DNA of 64,000 bases from Sphagnum magellanicum (Eukaryota; Streptophyta; Sphagnopsida; Sphagnales; Sphagnaceae). A program made the translations under genes and the position numbers. Positions 1 through 13,514 of this stretch are shown here, one piece after another; positions within the stretch are counted from its first letter, which is position 1; each line of letters begins with the position of its first letter. Below the pieces are notes generated by a model. The model was not told where the DNA came from. It ran no database searches and saw only the letters and a program-made list of their open reading frames with translations. The stretch is from contig CM038908.1 of assembly GCA_021904315.1 (NCBI GenBank), forward strand, positions 25,254,501 through 25,318,500, read 5' to 3'.

Positions 1-1164
1 AAATTATTGGTGTGAAATTATATTAAACAAATTAATTGCATATTCATGGTTTCTATAACTTGTCTTACTTTCAAAGCCCAAATAAACCATATTTGATTTT
101 TAGAAGAATTCAAATTGAATGAAATTTTATGTGTTACTACTTTTGATACTATATGTATTTCTAGTTTTGACACAAATGTGGACATTATATTATGGAAACA
201 CCACGTGTGTTTCTTAAAGTCTTAAACTAATTTTACCTTTCACAAAACCCTTAAAGTTTTGACAAATAACAACAAAGTTTTGATGAGTTACACTAAAGTT
301 CCAACAACCCACAACATTGTTTAGACTTATAACAATGAAATTTAAACAATGTAATTGAAAGCATAACTCTCACAAACCTTGAACACTTCTCAAAATATAG
401 TTTAGAAATTTTAAGAAGGGTTATAGTAGAATTTTGATGATCTAAAAAAAACTCCAACAAGTTGCAACAAAACATGTTTAACAAATTGTAACAAAATTTT
501 GATGAGTTACAACAAATTTTTTTTTTATGATTTAAAATAGATTCCACTTCAAAACTTCAATGAACTACAATATAGCATGTTATAATGAACTACAATAAAA
601 ACTTGAACATGATCTATAATGAAGTGCACAATTGTTACACAATTTTGACAAGTTGCAACAAAGACCATCATTACCATAATTCATGGTTTTTTTTACTAAG
701 TTTTTCAAGTCAAAAAATAGCCAAAAGTGACATGCATAAAAAAAACCACCCTATCAATTTGGATAAGTCATTTTGGCCATGTCTAGCATAATTGGGTAGT
801 CAGATTGGACATTCTCAAGATTAGCAAAATGATTGACAAAATGACTAACTATTTGATTGGTATATAGTGGACCATTTTATACCTAAATTAAGATTATTTT
901 TTAGATTGTTATTTTAAAATTCATAGGTAAGTTGAAAAAAGGCACATAAGTAGGTAGGTGCTACTTAACCTAACCACACCTCACTAAACCACCTTAATCT
1001 AATCTACCTACTTTAATTTTCTAAACATGCACATAGGTTATAAATCTAAGGAATTGAACCCTTAACCTTCACAAATGATGAACCAAGTCCTTACCAATGG
1101 ATTACACCATCAAAGGTGTTCAAATTTTATCAAGTTTTTATTTCACATGTTTATTTCACATCAT
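1..1164. other. AT-rich intergenic DNA, no gene seen
   Basis: The stretch is very AT-rich, with frequent short motifs such as acaacaa and tttgatgagttacaac. The two short open frames here (minus 293-547, plus 585-791) have low-complexity translations and no recognisable domain. I see no RNA gene. Confidence 0.7.
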
Positions 1165-1794
1165 TAAACATAATGGTTAAATTTAAGTGACAAGTAGTGG
1201 CTAAATTCAATGATTTAAACTTAGTGGTTAGATTCAATGACTTAAACTAATGGTTAAATTTAGTGGCTAAGTTCAATAACTTAAACTAATGGCTAAAATT
1301 GGTGCTAAATTCAATGACTTAAACTACTAGCTAAACCTAATGGTTAAACTTAGTGACTTAAAGTAATGGCTAAACTTAGTGACGAAATTCAATGGTTTAA
1401 AATAATGGTTAAACTTAATGACTTAAATTAATTGGTAAACCTAGTGGTTAAATTAATGGCTAAACCTAGTCGCTAAATTTAATAACTTAAAACAATTGCT
1501 AAACCTAGTGGTTAAACTCAATGATTTCAAATAATGGTTAAACCTAATGGCTAAAGTTAATGACTTAAAATAATGGTTAAACATAATGATTAAACTAGTT
1601 GATAAACTTAATGCCTAAATTTCATGGTTAAACATAGTGGCTATGGTTAAATCTAATGGTTTGATTTAGGGTAAACTTAGTGCCAAATGTAGTTGTTAAA
1701 CCTAATGGTTAAATGTAGTGGTTAAATTTAATGGCTAAATTTTAACTAAAATTTTGGATAAACCTAATGGTTACATCTAGTGGTTAAAATTAGA
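1165..1794. repeat. Degenerate 13-bp tandem repeat (minisatellite)
   Basis: The sequence steps through variants of AATGGTTAAACTT every 13 bases, for example aatggctaaactt, agtgacttaaagt, aatggttaaacct and agtggttaaattc, for about 630 bp (roughly 48 units). Most units keep 13 bases exactly, with occasional 12-base units. Units alternate loosely between an AATGG and an AGTGG start. Because 13 is not a multiple of three and no frame stays open, it is not protein-coding. Confidence 0.85.
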
Positions 1795-1985
1795 TAAGTA
1801 AGTGGGGAAATAGGGAAATAAATAATATGTAGGTAAGTAAGTATGTATGTCTTATGAAGGTGAAAAATGTAAATAAGTATGTAGGTAGGTAGGTAAATAA
1901 TAGGTAGGTGGGTGGGTGGATGGGTAAATAAAATAAATAGGTGAATGAATAGGTAGGAGGTAGATACATAGGGTAGTAAACCATG
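1795..1985. repeat. GTAG/GTAA-type degenerate microsatellite
   Basis: This is a tetranucleotide-like run of gtag, gtaa, gtat and ggtg steps directly after the 13-bp array. The minus-strand open frame across it (1764-2006) encodes a Tyr/Leu/Thr/Pro low-complexity peptide and is a by-product of the repeat. Confidence 0.8.
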
Positions 1986-2135
1986 TTGTATTTGACTAAA
2001 TATCATTGACCATTTTGATTAAATGTTCAACTTGATTAAAGACCATTGGTCATTTTTATTAAAGATCATTAATAATTTTGATTAAATATTCAACTTGACT
2101 AAAAACCATTGGACATTTTGACTAAGGTTGTATAA
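1986..2135. repeat. Short degenerate repeat of cattttgattaaa units
   Basis: The phrases gaccattttgattaaatgttcaactt, ccattggtcatttttattaaag and ttttgattaaatattcaactt recur as a diverged tandem array. It adjoins the two arrays to its left, so about 1 kb is continuous simple or tandem repeat. Confidence 0.6.
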
Positions 2136-5100
2136 TTTGACTATGTGTATATAGTAGAATAAACCATTATAGTGAAGTTGATCAATCAACAAATACATGT
2201 GTCATTCAAGCCCCTAACCTTTAATTAAAATGTGCATGTTCATTAGTTAAAATGACAAGTTAATTTGAACCTCTTAAAAAACCATGAATTGTAGTAGTGC
2301 ATTCTTACAAGTTGTACAACAAAACTCCATCAAGTTGCAATATAGGCTTTTCTGATGTATTACAACAATTAGCAATGGTACCATGTAAAAAATCTCCTTC
2401 AACAAAACTTTGATACAACATAAAGCTTGGGAATCTTAAACCATAATAGAATGTAGAAGGTAACTCATAAGGGGAAAAAAAATGTAAACAAACTTCATGG
2501 TGCGATTAAATGTTTTAGATGCTTGAATGCACTCAAATAAAATCTTTTCTAATAAAACGATAACAAATAATAAAACAAGGCAACAATAAAACAACAAAAC
2601 AATGAAAAAACTTCAATGTGAAAAAATGTTAATAGGAAAAAGGAAAAACTAACAAAATCTTAATCCCTGAACTAAAATATACATATACATGTGCATCTTC
2701 AGACTTTTAAACATTATATAAAAGATATTTGTAAATTAATTATACATATATGAATTAATCATAAAATATTATCAATGGATATCCATAATAATTTTTTAAT
2801 TTAATGCATATATGAATAAACATAAAGATATTGATAGGCGTTACATTTGTTGGTTACCTATAATGCCAAATATGGGAAATGGCCAAATTCAAATATGCAC
2901 AATCATGCATGTTGATAATTAATATTCATTAATGTATTCAACCAACATTGGTTTGAACTTTGAAGTACCCCTTAACAACCTTTTTAAATGAACATATTTA
3001 TTTGTATAAATAATATACTTGATTGCTTAGAAAACCCCAACCTTTTATGAAGAAGGGCCAAATTTGTGTTGAGGTCCATGAGCATGCTAGGATCAAAATT
3101 TGATTATTCAAGATGTAACCAAAAACATTTGTCACCAAAAACCGATATAAAATGAAGAATCAACCAACATGGACCAAGGTTAATTTTAGTTTTTACAAGA
3201 ATCATAAGGTCCAAGTCTAAAGTTTTTTTAAAAACAAAAGACCCTTTATCTCTAAATTAAAAATTGTTGGTTCTAGGGCTAGGTGAAATTTTCTTGACCA
3301 ATTACAATTTTGGGTTCAATAGGTCTAACCTTTAGTAGAAAACCTTTAGTTTCAAGTTTAAATTTAAGTTAGTTTCAACTTATTCTTGGGGATGGTTTAA
3401 AAGAATGATTTTAAAACAATTGTGATTTTTGGATTTGGTGTTCCCAAAGTGTTCCCACCACATTCCTTAAAGGTTAAAATGGTGTGCCCATATGTTCCCA
3501 AAGTGTTTTTGAACATGTTCCCAAAAGCAAATCTAGGGAATAGTTAGACAACAATGGTTTCCACCCACATGTGCCCTATTTAAACCTTTATCCAACACTG
3601 GGAACAAACTAAAGAACATCACAACATATTTATGTAAATATCATTTTAAATGCTACCATTAAAGGTGTCCTTATATATTAAAGCTTAAAGCTAGGACCTA
3701 TGACCGTAAACCCCTAAAACTTAAACATAAAATTCTAAAAATTAAAAAGCTTAAACAATATTTTTACCTAGGACCCTTAGCCCTACCTAACTTTAAGAGC
3801 TTAACCCTATAAAAAACCTTTGAAAAACACCAAATTTGTTTATTGGCGAGGTTCAAATCTATGAAAACCCATTTGATCTAATTTTAAAGTTGCGTTTGGT
3901 TCCATATAGAATTGGTAGGTTTGGTTCTTGGTCAATTTTGAATCCATGTGGAGTTGTTAGGTCAAATTCTTAAACGTGAACCCATTTGAAAATTTAAAAC
4001 CAATGAACATTAATTTTGAATATTGTTTGGCAAGTATGTAGTTTGGTCACTAATATGTAATTTGGCATAATTAATATCGTGATGTATTAAATTAATTTGG
4101 TAGGTATTTGATTATAAAATATTAAGGTCAATTTTTGAATTAAATGAATGTGAAACATCAAGAACTAATACAATATTTTAGATGAATTGATATTAGTTTT
4201 TTTTTGGGTCAATTTTGTGATATAGCCAAATTAATGCAATGATCTATAAAGAGATTTAACAACATTTGGCGACAAGCTAAATTTGAAAAAAAATATTAAA
4301 AAATATTTTACATGTTTTGCTACATACTTGAACTATGTATAAACATTTGGTAGTTTAAGAAAAAATGGTCAATTTTTGTTGATTGGAAGTTTCAAAAATC
4401 ATTTGATTTCATCATTCTAATTTTTAATATATATTTTTGGCAATATGTAACCATTAAAAAATTGTCGACTAATATGGGATGTGGTAAACTACCTTCAATA
4501 TTCATTACTAATCATACTTTGTTATATATTCAGGGACTAGTTTAAGTATGATATGGGAGTACATAATGAGGTGGTTGGAGTCTATCATTTTTCAAATATT
4601 AATCATTATATAGGGTAAAAACACCCATCACCAAACATCCATGGGTGAGTGAACAATCAAGCAATTCAAAAAATGGCTTATCAACAAACATTGTTTAGTC
4701 AATAACTATTCATTGATACCATTAAACCAAATGATTGGTTTTTAAAGTTTATGGTTAGGGTTTTTGACCATTCCCTTCAAAGATGTCATTTTTTTGTTTA
4801 AAAACAAGTAATCACTACTTGTGCAATCAAAAAATATTGATTGTTGAACATCCATCATCATAAATGGGGTTTGTCAAAACTAAGAACTTTTAAAAAATCA
4901 AATAAATAAATAAAATTTGAAGGGAATTTTGGAATAAAATTCACATTGTTTGGTAATAGGAGGGATATTGTTTGTGTATGAAGTTTAATATATCCAACTT
5001 TGGGTTACAATTCAATTGCACATGGAAGGATATGTGTTTTCAAGAAGTTGGATTTTTTTTTGAGCCCTTATATTTGGGGATATTTTATCTTGTTAATTTC

Positions 5101-6559
5101 AAACCCAAATGGAGGTTTTTAAACAACTATAAGGGCACCATATGAAGGGCTACCTAGACCTTTTGAACCTTTATAGCTGAAAATGACAAAAGAATGAACA
5201 TATGTTTTTTGAAAGCTAAAGTGTTTGTTCATTGGCCTATTTACCCTATCAATCTTGGGCAAATATGTCCATTTCAACATATTAGTTGGGTATCAAAATA
5301 TTAATTTTTTTTTCAATTTAGACATTGGGTATGAACACGAGTATTCAAATGTTCTTGAAATGGACATTAAACAAGTGCATTTGATGTTTACATGTTTCGG
5401 GGGATTTTGAGTTTGAACATGAATAAAATTATAACCTTGTTTCAATTGGCATGAAAATGCATCTTGGTATCAAATATTCACATTGGGTTTCTATCTAAAA
5501 TGAACAAAATCAACAAAGAAAGCCATTTGACATAGGACAAGGTGTGACCCAAAAATAGGGACTTGATTAATCCAATTCATTAACATAATTTTAAAAGAAA
5601 TTCATCATATGAATAATAATTCTTATAAAATGACCAACTTCATACATTGTATGCACCGAGTGACAAATGTTTAATTCCAAATTGGCTTGTTTTTAAAAAT
5701 GCAATGTTAGTCGTATATATCACATGAACTTTGGCAACATCTCCTAAATCAAATCATTCAAATCATGCTTGTATTAACACCATATTTTTGGTCTAGTCTT
5801 TTTTCACTCTATTAAAAAACTATTGAAATGTTTTAACAAATCTCATTCCTTCAGATTCCTAAGAATGTTTCACTGTCTCATTTTCAACAAAACCTTATAT
5901 GTACTCATCACCATGACAATGGAATCACTTCACCCACAAAATGATACATTAGCACATCAATTTCAATAAGTTCCCTCCAAACATGTAATAACATACTTTT
6001 TGCACACTCCAAAAATCATTTCTTATGAACCCATGAAATTTTTTTTCATCGTGTCAACCCACCATTATGACTATTTGACATCTCACTACACGTGCATTAT
6101 GGAAAAAACTCATACCCAACCTTCCAACATTAATCCCCATTGAAATTTCATTACATAAAGTTTGGAAAAACACATTGAATACAAGATTTTTTTCACTTGT
6201 GCATCATGATGTGTGTGCTTAATTTATTTCAATGTGACATTAGTTTAAATTTTTGTCATAATTACCAATAGGTGTGCATAATGGGATTTCATCTACCATG
6301 TTCTTAATGCACACAAACTTGGTTTGAACATTGCCATTTGTTCATCAAAACTTGGAATCGTTGAAGTTCGTTTGCAATTTTCTATTCCCACCAATGTTGA
6401 GTTCCCACATGTTTTTTTAAAATTTTCATTATTTTTCACAACCTCCACGTAACACCATCTCTTCCCATAATTTTTTTTACCAAAACCAAAAGTGACGCAC
6501 TCCCAAACTCCTTGGTAGGCTCAACTACGAGTCTAAATGTGAAAACAACAAAAGGATAG
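2136..6559. other. AT-rich intergenic DNA, no gene seen
   Basis: Stop codons are dense in all frames. The longest open frame is a 61-codon low-complexity one at 5225-5410. No tRNA fold, rRNA segment, long terminal repeat pair or conserved domain could be recognised. Confidence 0.65.
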
Positions 6560-7440
6560 GGAGTTGGGGCACATTCCCTAACTCGTAACATTTTTGTGGT
6601 AGAGGGGCATGTTGGAGCTCCGGGATGAGGATTAGGAAGAGTGACAAGCAATTTAATTACTCACATGGACCTGCACAAACCAAACAACAAGTTGATTAGT
6701 GCATAGTTGGAGCACTTTTAGTGCACGGATGAGCCACGAACAAATAAAGACTCATCATGGCTCGGACTTGGGGGAAGTCACCACCTTCCTCTCTATAGTA
6801 TACTCTGTGCCTAGCCATGAGACCAACACCCAAGTGTCATTTTGTCTCAAGACTTCCAAGTGGGTTAAACCTGGGAGTCCTGGGACCCAAAATTCCCAAA
6901 ATTGGGATTCCTACAACTTTGAAGGCCCATAACTTTGTGTGCACACCTTTGATTAAAGTGAGGTCTTAAGAAAAGTTGTAGCCCTCGTCGACGATTTTTC
7001 AAGATATGTGGCACGCCACCTATATGTAAGGAAATCAAGGCGATTTCGAACTTTTAGTGGTCGGGAGTCAAATTGACAAATTGACTCTTAACCCTTCTTT
7101 TGGCCATAACTTGTGTTTTAAGTACTCAAATGGGTCATGCAAGCCCATTTTAAGCATGTACGTTTTAAGAGCTTTCCAATGATATAAAGAATTTATCAAT
7201 CCAATGAGTTTTGACCCCTGCAATTACCTTCTGAAAAATTGAGAATCCATTGGGATTCTAACTCCCAAAGTGAAAGCTCATTTGGGAGTGTGGGGGTTCA
7301 TTCCTTCATGCTCTCTTGCACTCTCGGCAATTAGAAGTGTGACTCTTGGGTTCACTTTTGGCCCGCAACTTTGCAAACCTTTGTTTTGGTCACGAGCCCA
7401 AAGCTAAGGTTGTGACAAAAATGACCACACATTAAGTCAA
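6560..7440. mobile_element. Possible decayed LTR-retroelement fragment
   Basis: This block is richer in G+C than its surroundings. It contains phrases typical, in my memory, of plant LTR or adjacent non-coding retroelement sequence, such as gcccataactttgtgtgc, aaaagttgtagccctcgtcg and ggccataacttgtgtttt. No gag, protease, reverse transcriptase or integrase frame remains, and I could not find a paired terminal repeat. The assignment rests on composition and resemblance only. Confidence 0.3.
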
Positions 7441-9685
7441 TTTTCGATTATTCACCAAGTAAAGGTTGATATCATCTTCAAAGTTTTCCACCATCAATTC
7501 CACATAACCAACTATTACCACCTTAAAAATCCACATAAAAAATCAAGGAAAATGTTAAAATTGCTCATCGTGCATTTTCATAAACCTTAACATCAAGTTG
7601 GAAAAATTGTTCATTATCATCGAATAGAAAATTTGAGAACATTTTAAATATATTATAAGTATATTGTCATAATCCAAGTCTAAACAACTTAAAATCTGTT
7701 TGTGTAAAATTATGGCTAATATTTGGAATTTCCTTGGGGTTGGTCAAGCTTTGGACCACCATAGCCTATGGAGTGCTCTACCTTAGGCCATAAACATTAT
7801 ACATTCTACTTCAAGAGATTTTGTGGAAAACTAATTATCTCCAAGTTTGGCGGGCCTTTCACCCCTAGCCACAAGTCACCTTCGTATTTTCCCACATACG
7901 TGAGGTTGGTCTTCCAAGGCCTATTAAAGCCCTTTTCAACTTGTTCATGGCTAGATCACTTGGTTTTGAGTTAAATAAAAATAACTATATTCTTTATTTA
8001 TTTTCAACTTCATTGTGCCTACATTACTTATTTTAAAGTAAATTATAATTTATTTTTTCCAAGTAGTTACACCATATATATATATATTCACCTTGTTTGG
8101 GAAAAAATGGAGCCAACTTCCCTTAACCATGAGCTTTGCACCATAACAATGGGTTTGTAATTATAATCTCATTTGCTTTTCAATATTGGTAGTAACACCA
8201 AAAAATTGTAGTCTATTTGCGACCAATTCAACAAAAATGCAATATTTTGTTTTAGTAGAAAGCCTAATAATATTGGTAGTCTTTTGTCACTATTTTTTGG
8301 GTAGTTTTTCATTACTAATTTTATGTTATGATTATTTGTCACAATATTTGCAAGAACAATTTTTGTTAAACCTAGTAGATTTTTGGGGCAGCCCTATCAA
8401 TTAACATTACAAAAAATCCTTCATAAAGTTTTCTTGGTTTAGTTAATTCTTACAATAGGTTTCTAAGAATGGTTGATGGAGGAATTCTATTTTTTTTTTG
8501 GGGGCCAATGCAAGGTTGTGTGGACCAAAATGGATATTATAGTGGCAAATTTTGGAATGTGAATGTGGTTGAAATGGGGCAAATGTATTTTAAGTATTGG
8601 AGTTATCAATTTAAGAACTTAATTTGGAGTTATCAATTTTGGAACTTAATTTGAAGTTATTAAATTAAAATATGTATATGATGTATGTATTTTTTCTGCA
8701 TAATACATAAAATTAGAAAAGTTATGGATATTGAAAATGAACAATAAGGACATATGACCATGGATTATAAAGAATTTTCTCAAAAGCCCGGGGCTATCTA
8801 AGCCTTGGTAATACAATATTCCCATACCCATTTTCCATGAGGGGTCTTTAAGATTATTCCATATCATGTTTCAGAGTGAGTTGTAATGGCCTTTTTCCTT
8901 TGTAGAAAAAATAGCTTTCATACTCCTCAAGATTTACATGTCTTGGATCTTCCTTACTTGGTTTGTCATATAACTAGGATGAAAGACAAGGGATGGAAGA
9001 TTGAGGACCATCAATTGAAGAATTGATTCCAACATTAATGACCACATTGCAAGTAGATGAGGGTTCAATTCACCATGAGGGTTGTGTACAATAGGCAAAC
9101 TACTCATCTACAATGTGATCATTTGAACAAATGAGTGCCTATGATTCAAACCTATCATTGAATTGCCACTTCCATATAAGGCTTGTTCACCTTGCAAGAA
9201 TGCAATAGTCTAAAGGGGTAAGTGAGAACACTGAAGAGATACATGGGAGACATTCAAATCTTCTTAGCATAACTCCCCAACTTCGTGTTGTTGTTCTTCT
9301 CATTAAGGTAGATTATGTCAATTTTTTGACCATATTACATCACATAATTCTCCATTTTGGTTGTAAGACATGATTTTTTGAAAAATTGTTGAATCTCCCA
9401 CCCCGCTTTAATGGCATGGAATGGTCTCCTCTCCCTTGGCCATTATGTTGGGCACATTTCCTCGCTCACCCTAATGGGCACAACTGCTAACTAACCCAAC
9501 ATAATGGGCATGGGCTTGACGATTCCTTAGTACATTCTTTTGTTGACATGGGTATGAACTAATGGCCAGGGTGAACTAGCACCCACGTTTGTACCTTCAC
9601 TTTTTGAGCAAGGCCTCTTAGTGACCATATTAAACCCAAAAAAAATGTTAGATTTGAAGTGAGAGACCTTGATTTAGTCTAATAA
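7441..9685. other. AT-rich intergenic DNA, no gene seen
   Basis: Only short frames without recognisable domains occur (7768-7974, 8186-8404, 8469-8654 plus; 8646-8867 minus). A short (TA)n run lies near 8075-8087. Confidence 0.6.
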
Positions 9686-9688
9686 TAA

Positions 9689-10021
9689 GGCCCACTTTAG
9701 ATGGGGTCCCGGGTCCTAATTCCTAGGAACCAATTTGGACTCATTTGAAGCAAATTGAATCCTCCAGTTGGACCCTGCCTTGCACCTTAGCTTGCATGTT
9801 GATTCTCCAAATCATGAGCTCTACTTGGAGCTCACTTTTTTTTGGGGTCTGAACCCATTGATTTTCCCTTGAAAATGGTGCTATGTAGGTTTAACCTTGA
9901 TTCGTTGCTTTTTGGTTTTGGACCCTCATCTCAAGGCCATGGGTCCAATGTATACTCTCAGCCAATAGGATTGCACTATTTCATTGGATCCTAGAGCTTG
10001 GACCCTCATCCAAAGTGGCCC
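9689..10021. mobile_element. Tourist-like (PIF/Harbinger) MITE with TAA target duplication
   Basis: The left end reads GGCCCACTTTAGATGGGGTC. The right end, read on the opposite strand, is GGGCCACTTTGGATGAGGGT, giving imperfect terminal inverted repeats of about 21 bp. A TAA trinucleotide flanks both ends (9686-9688 and 10022-10024). The roughly 333-bp size, the GGCC start and the 3-bp TWA duplication are the hallmarks of Tourist MITEs mobilised by PIF/Harbinger transposases. There is no internal open frame, so it is non-autonomous. Confidence 0.75.
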
Positions 10022-10024
10022 TAA

Positions 10025-11160
10025 ACAGGTAATATTTGTAATATTTAGAAATAATTTAAATGGATTTTGGGAATTTTTACCATGGTACCAATGTGAGTGC
10101 TGGTTTATGTTGATGGGCGAACTAAAGAAAGATTAGGATTTCAAGCTTAAAATCTTTAGTTATTATATCTTTGCCTTTGTAATACACAAGAAGTTTTGTG
10201 AAGCCCTAGTTGGTGCACCCATCAAATTTTAAATCACTCAAAAGAAGATTATAAAATGAGAAAAAGATACGAGAACTAGAGAAGGGTCTAGAATTATTTT
10301 TTCAAATTTTGTGAAGCAAATTGTCACTCAGTCTCTTCCTGTGTTTTCTGCAGTGCTCCTTCACGTATGACACTCAAAGAACGTTTGTAGCCCTTCAGTT
10401 TGCACATCCAATGACACCAAAATTGCTCAATTTGCATCAAAATCGCTCAATTTGGTTAAGGAATGAGTAAATTATTGCCCATTGTTTGGCGATAGGTAAT
10501 GTATTCGGTGATGGGCGGTTTCTACACTAATGGAGGCTAAGAATCACATTTAGTAACATTACACTCGATGGTGTATATGAACCCCAAAAATTCCCATAAG
10601 TGACTTTGACCCAAAAAATCCACCACCCGACCTGATTTTTTGAAGCTTGTTAGCCCCAACCCCCTTTTTTTTTCCTCGAAGAGTGTGCAGAGTTGAAGTC
10701 CAATGAAAAAGTCGAACCAATTCAATAAGTATCATGGTAGCTCTTCCCAGAGGGGTCTCTAATATTGCAACTGAAAATTTTGATGTCTCTTACGTAAATG
10801 CAACAACAATGATCAAAAACATGAATAAACAATGACGTTCGAGAGAACGATTTTTGGAATCATACTCAGTACTTTTGTGCAGAAGGTGGAAATCCCCTGT
10901 ACAAAGACCAAGTTGGAGACAACCCAGTTTGTAAATCCTCAAATGAAGAAGATGCACTCACACTTGGCCGCACGAGCACATGTGAGTGATGGACTGAGCA
11001 CAATGGGTCATCAGTAAATCATATTAAATGGTCCACTGCTTACAACCTGCAAACTCTTTAGTTGGTGGAGTTAGGCAAAATTCCATTCAATTGAGGGGAG
11101 TTCATGACATGCAATTAAAGGTGCAAACGGTGTCCGACTATAAACCATATTATTGTGTTG
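10025..11160. other. Intergenic DNA, no gene seen
   Basis: The open frames here are all about 60 codons and have no domain. The base composition is mixed. I see no RNA gene. Confidence 0.55.
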
Positions 11161-11336
11161 GACCCCAGAATGTGAAGTACAAGAACACAAACACAAACCC
11201 CGGAATGTGAAGTACAAGAACACAAACACGACCCCGGAATGTGAAGTACAAGAACACAAATATGACCCTCGGAACACGAACATGACCTCAGAAACAAGAC
11301 CCCAGAATGTGTAGTACAAGAACACAAACACATACC
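11161..11336. repeat. Tandem repeat, unit about 34 bp
   Basis: The unit gaatgtgaagtacaagaaca followed by caaacacgaccccg recurs about three times in near-perfect form. A diverged, partly deleted stretch follows, then one more good copy near 11301. Minus-strand frames over it read as a Cys/Val/Leu-rich repeating peptide, which is an artefact of the array. Confidence 0.85.
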
Positions 11337-12450
11337 CTATGTAACCCTCACCCCCCCCCACCCCCACCCAAAGATGAAAAGAAGCTAATGGGGTTTGAAC
11401 CCACAACCCACTTAAAAGTTTCTTCTCTCAACCCTAAACAGAATCCGAGATTTTATTTAAAAACTAACTATTTTGGGCAGCAAAATATTTCTATCTAAAA
11501 AATAATGAAAACTGAAATGTTCTTTTTTCTTTAAATTGGGGGCCGGAAAAACTAATTTCCAACTTTGACCAGAGACCTCCACCCCCCCCCATCGAAGTTT
11601 CAAAATTTCAAATCGTAATAGTAAGTGTTAGTAGCAGGCTCGAATTACAACAAGTAATTAGGGCTCCGCCATTTAATGGGCTAAATTACCTCCCCCCTCC
11701 CCCACCCCCCAAACTTTCTTCTAAATTTGTGATTTTCCCCTCTCTTTAATGTCCCAATTTAATGGGTACTAGCCGCCCACCGTTGCCGCATTGAAAGCCC
11801 CTCACTACCACCTATGGGTTTTTTTCCGTTTTTTTCCCTTTCTTTGGCCCTTTTTTTTCTAGGGTTTTTTTTTTTTTTTTTTTTGGGGTGGGGTTGGGAT
11901 CCCCATTTATCCCTTAAAAAAAGAAAAAGAAAGAAAAAACCCAAACTAATCAGCAGTAAATTAACTTACTTACCCCGAAATTTTGACCTTCTAGGCCAAT
12001 CAGTGCACTCCAAAACACACATCTCTTAGAATTTTTTTTCCCCCCTCCCAATCAAATAATTTCGCACTTGTGTTTTTTTTTCCAAAAAAAAAAGTCATTG
12101 GTGTTTTTCTTTCCGTCATCACCAGAGATTTGCCCTCAAAAAATAAAAATAAAATGCGACTGGGTAAGTATTTAAATAATTTCTTTTACTTATTTTGAAT
12201 TTTTGTTTTTCTTTTTTGTAGACCCTGATTTTTTGTTTGTATTTAGGTAGGTGTTATTAGGTACCGTAAACGTACCTAATAAGTCTAGGTTCTTGTGTTT
12301 AGATATGACTAGTAGGTACCTACCATGTTCATAATGCATAACCTAGCTGCTATTACGTCTGATGATGACGTGCGTTTCCCAATCTATAACGTCATTCTAG
12401 TACCATAATGTCAAGTTAGATGTTTGTAATGCTCACTTGGAAGTTGGAAT
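11337..12450. other. Intergenic DNA with homopolymer tracts and one short palindrome
   Basis: Runs of C occur at about 11350, 11581 and 11693-11710, and long T and A runs at 11850-11885. A 9-bp perfect inverted repeat (attaggtac / gtacctaat, loop 7) lies at 12256-12280. No gene is recognisable. Confidence 0.6.
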
Positions 12451-13514
12451 GTGTCGCTTCTCTTGTTTTCTTCCCCCCTTCGTTGTTCGGGTTTTCTTTG
12501 CGTGTTTGGTGGCAGCAGCCAGCGAGCGGCGAGCGAGACCTGCTCTGCTCTGCTCTGTTCTGCGCTCTTTGTGCGTGCGCACGCGTTTCGCCGCTCTTCT
12601 GATGCCTTCTTCTTTGTTGCATTTCTGTCACTCTTTCGTCTCTGTTGTTGTCTCTTTCGTTGTTGTTGTTGTTGTTGTTTCAGAGAATTTTTTTGAAGCT
12701 GGAATCGGTTGCTTTCTCTGCTTCATGTATGTTGGACACTAAGCGCTTGTTATAAACTAACTGAATGTTTTGCTTTTGTGATATACTCTCCACGCTCTGT
12801 GCTTCTGTTGCTGTTTTTTTTTCCTGCCGTTGTTTGGTGATGTTTTCATGTCGAGTTTCTTCTGTTTTGCTCGGTTTCTTCTGTGTTGTAATTTGCTACT
12901 GCACCTGCCACAGTAGTATTGATCGCAAGCGACCGTGAGATGTAATGCAATTCGGAATGTATTCACTCTCGCGCGTTTGTTCTTAGAGTTCTCTTCGTGA
13001 TTCTATGCACCTAATCCTACCACCAACTGGCGAGCGAGCGTTTGTCGCAATGCCTCTTCAGTATCGGCTTCAGTTTCTCTTTGTGTTTTTTTCTTTTAGT
13101 TTCGTCTCTGCATTTGTTCCATTCCACCAGCTTCGACAGGCGTGTTTTGCGAGTGGCTCAACGACCTTCGCGAAAGCAATTTTTGCATCGTTTATGCCGG
13201 ACGTCGATCATTTTTGACGCGCTGTCTGCAGACCGTTAGTCGTCGTCCGAGGGGAGCAATCTGTTGCAGAATCAGGTGGACATCTGGTTGCAGAGTCAGG
13301 TTCCTGCTGCTGCGACTGCGCATTGTAAGAGTCTGGTCTTCGCAGTTTTATTTTGCGATCATCATCACTATTTTCCTTCTTCTGGTGTTTCTGGATTCCA
13401 GACGATATCGCAGGAATGAAACTAGTCATCGTGACTTCTGGCTGTGACAAGTGAAAGCGAGACCGATGTTTTTTCGCAGGTGCTTTGCAGCAGGCCGTGG
13501 AGGGTCAATTTCAC
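12451..13514 (+). promoter_or_regulatory. Probable promoter and 5' leader of the IQ/NACK_C gene
   Basis: Composition changes from AT-rich to CpG-containing, pyrimidine-rich DNA, as at the leaders of the other genes here. The overlapping open frames do not agree on one protein and contain Ser/Phe/Val low-complexity runs, including a (TTG)n run at 12657-12678, so they look like untranslated leader. A good 3' splice site (ttttttcgcag) ends at 13479, and a possible donor (CATT|GTAAGAG) lies near 13325. The leader therefore probably contains an intron. The transcription start is not determined. Confidence 0.45.

Noticed and set aside
11071..11406. 111-codon Cys/Val-rich minus frame
   Set aside because: It is produced by the 34-bp tandem repeat, where the period shifts frame between copies.
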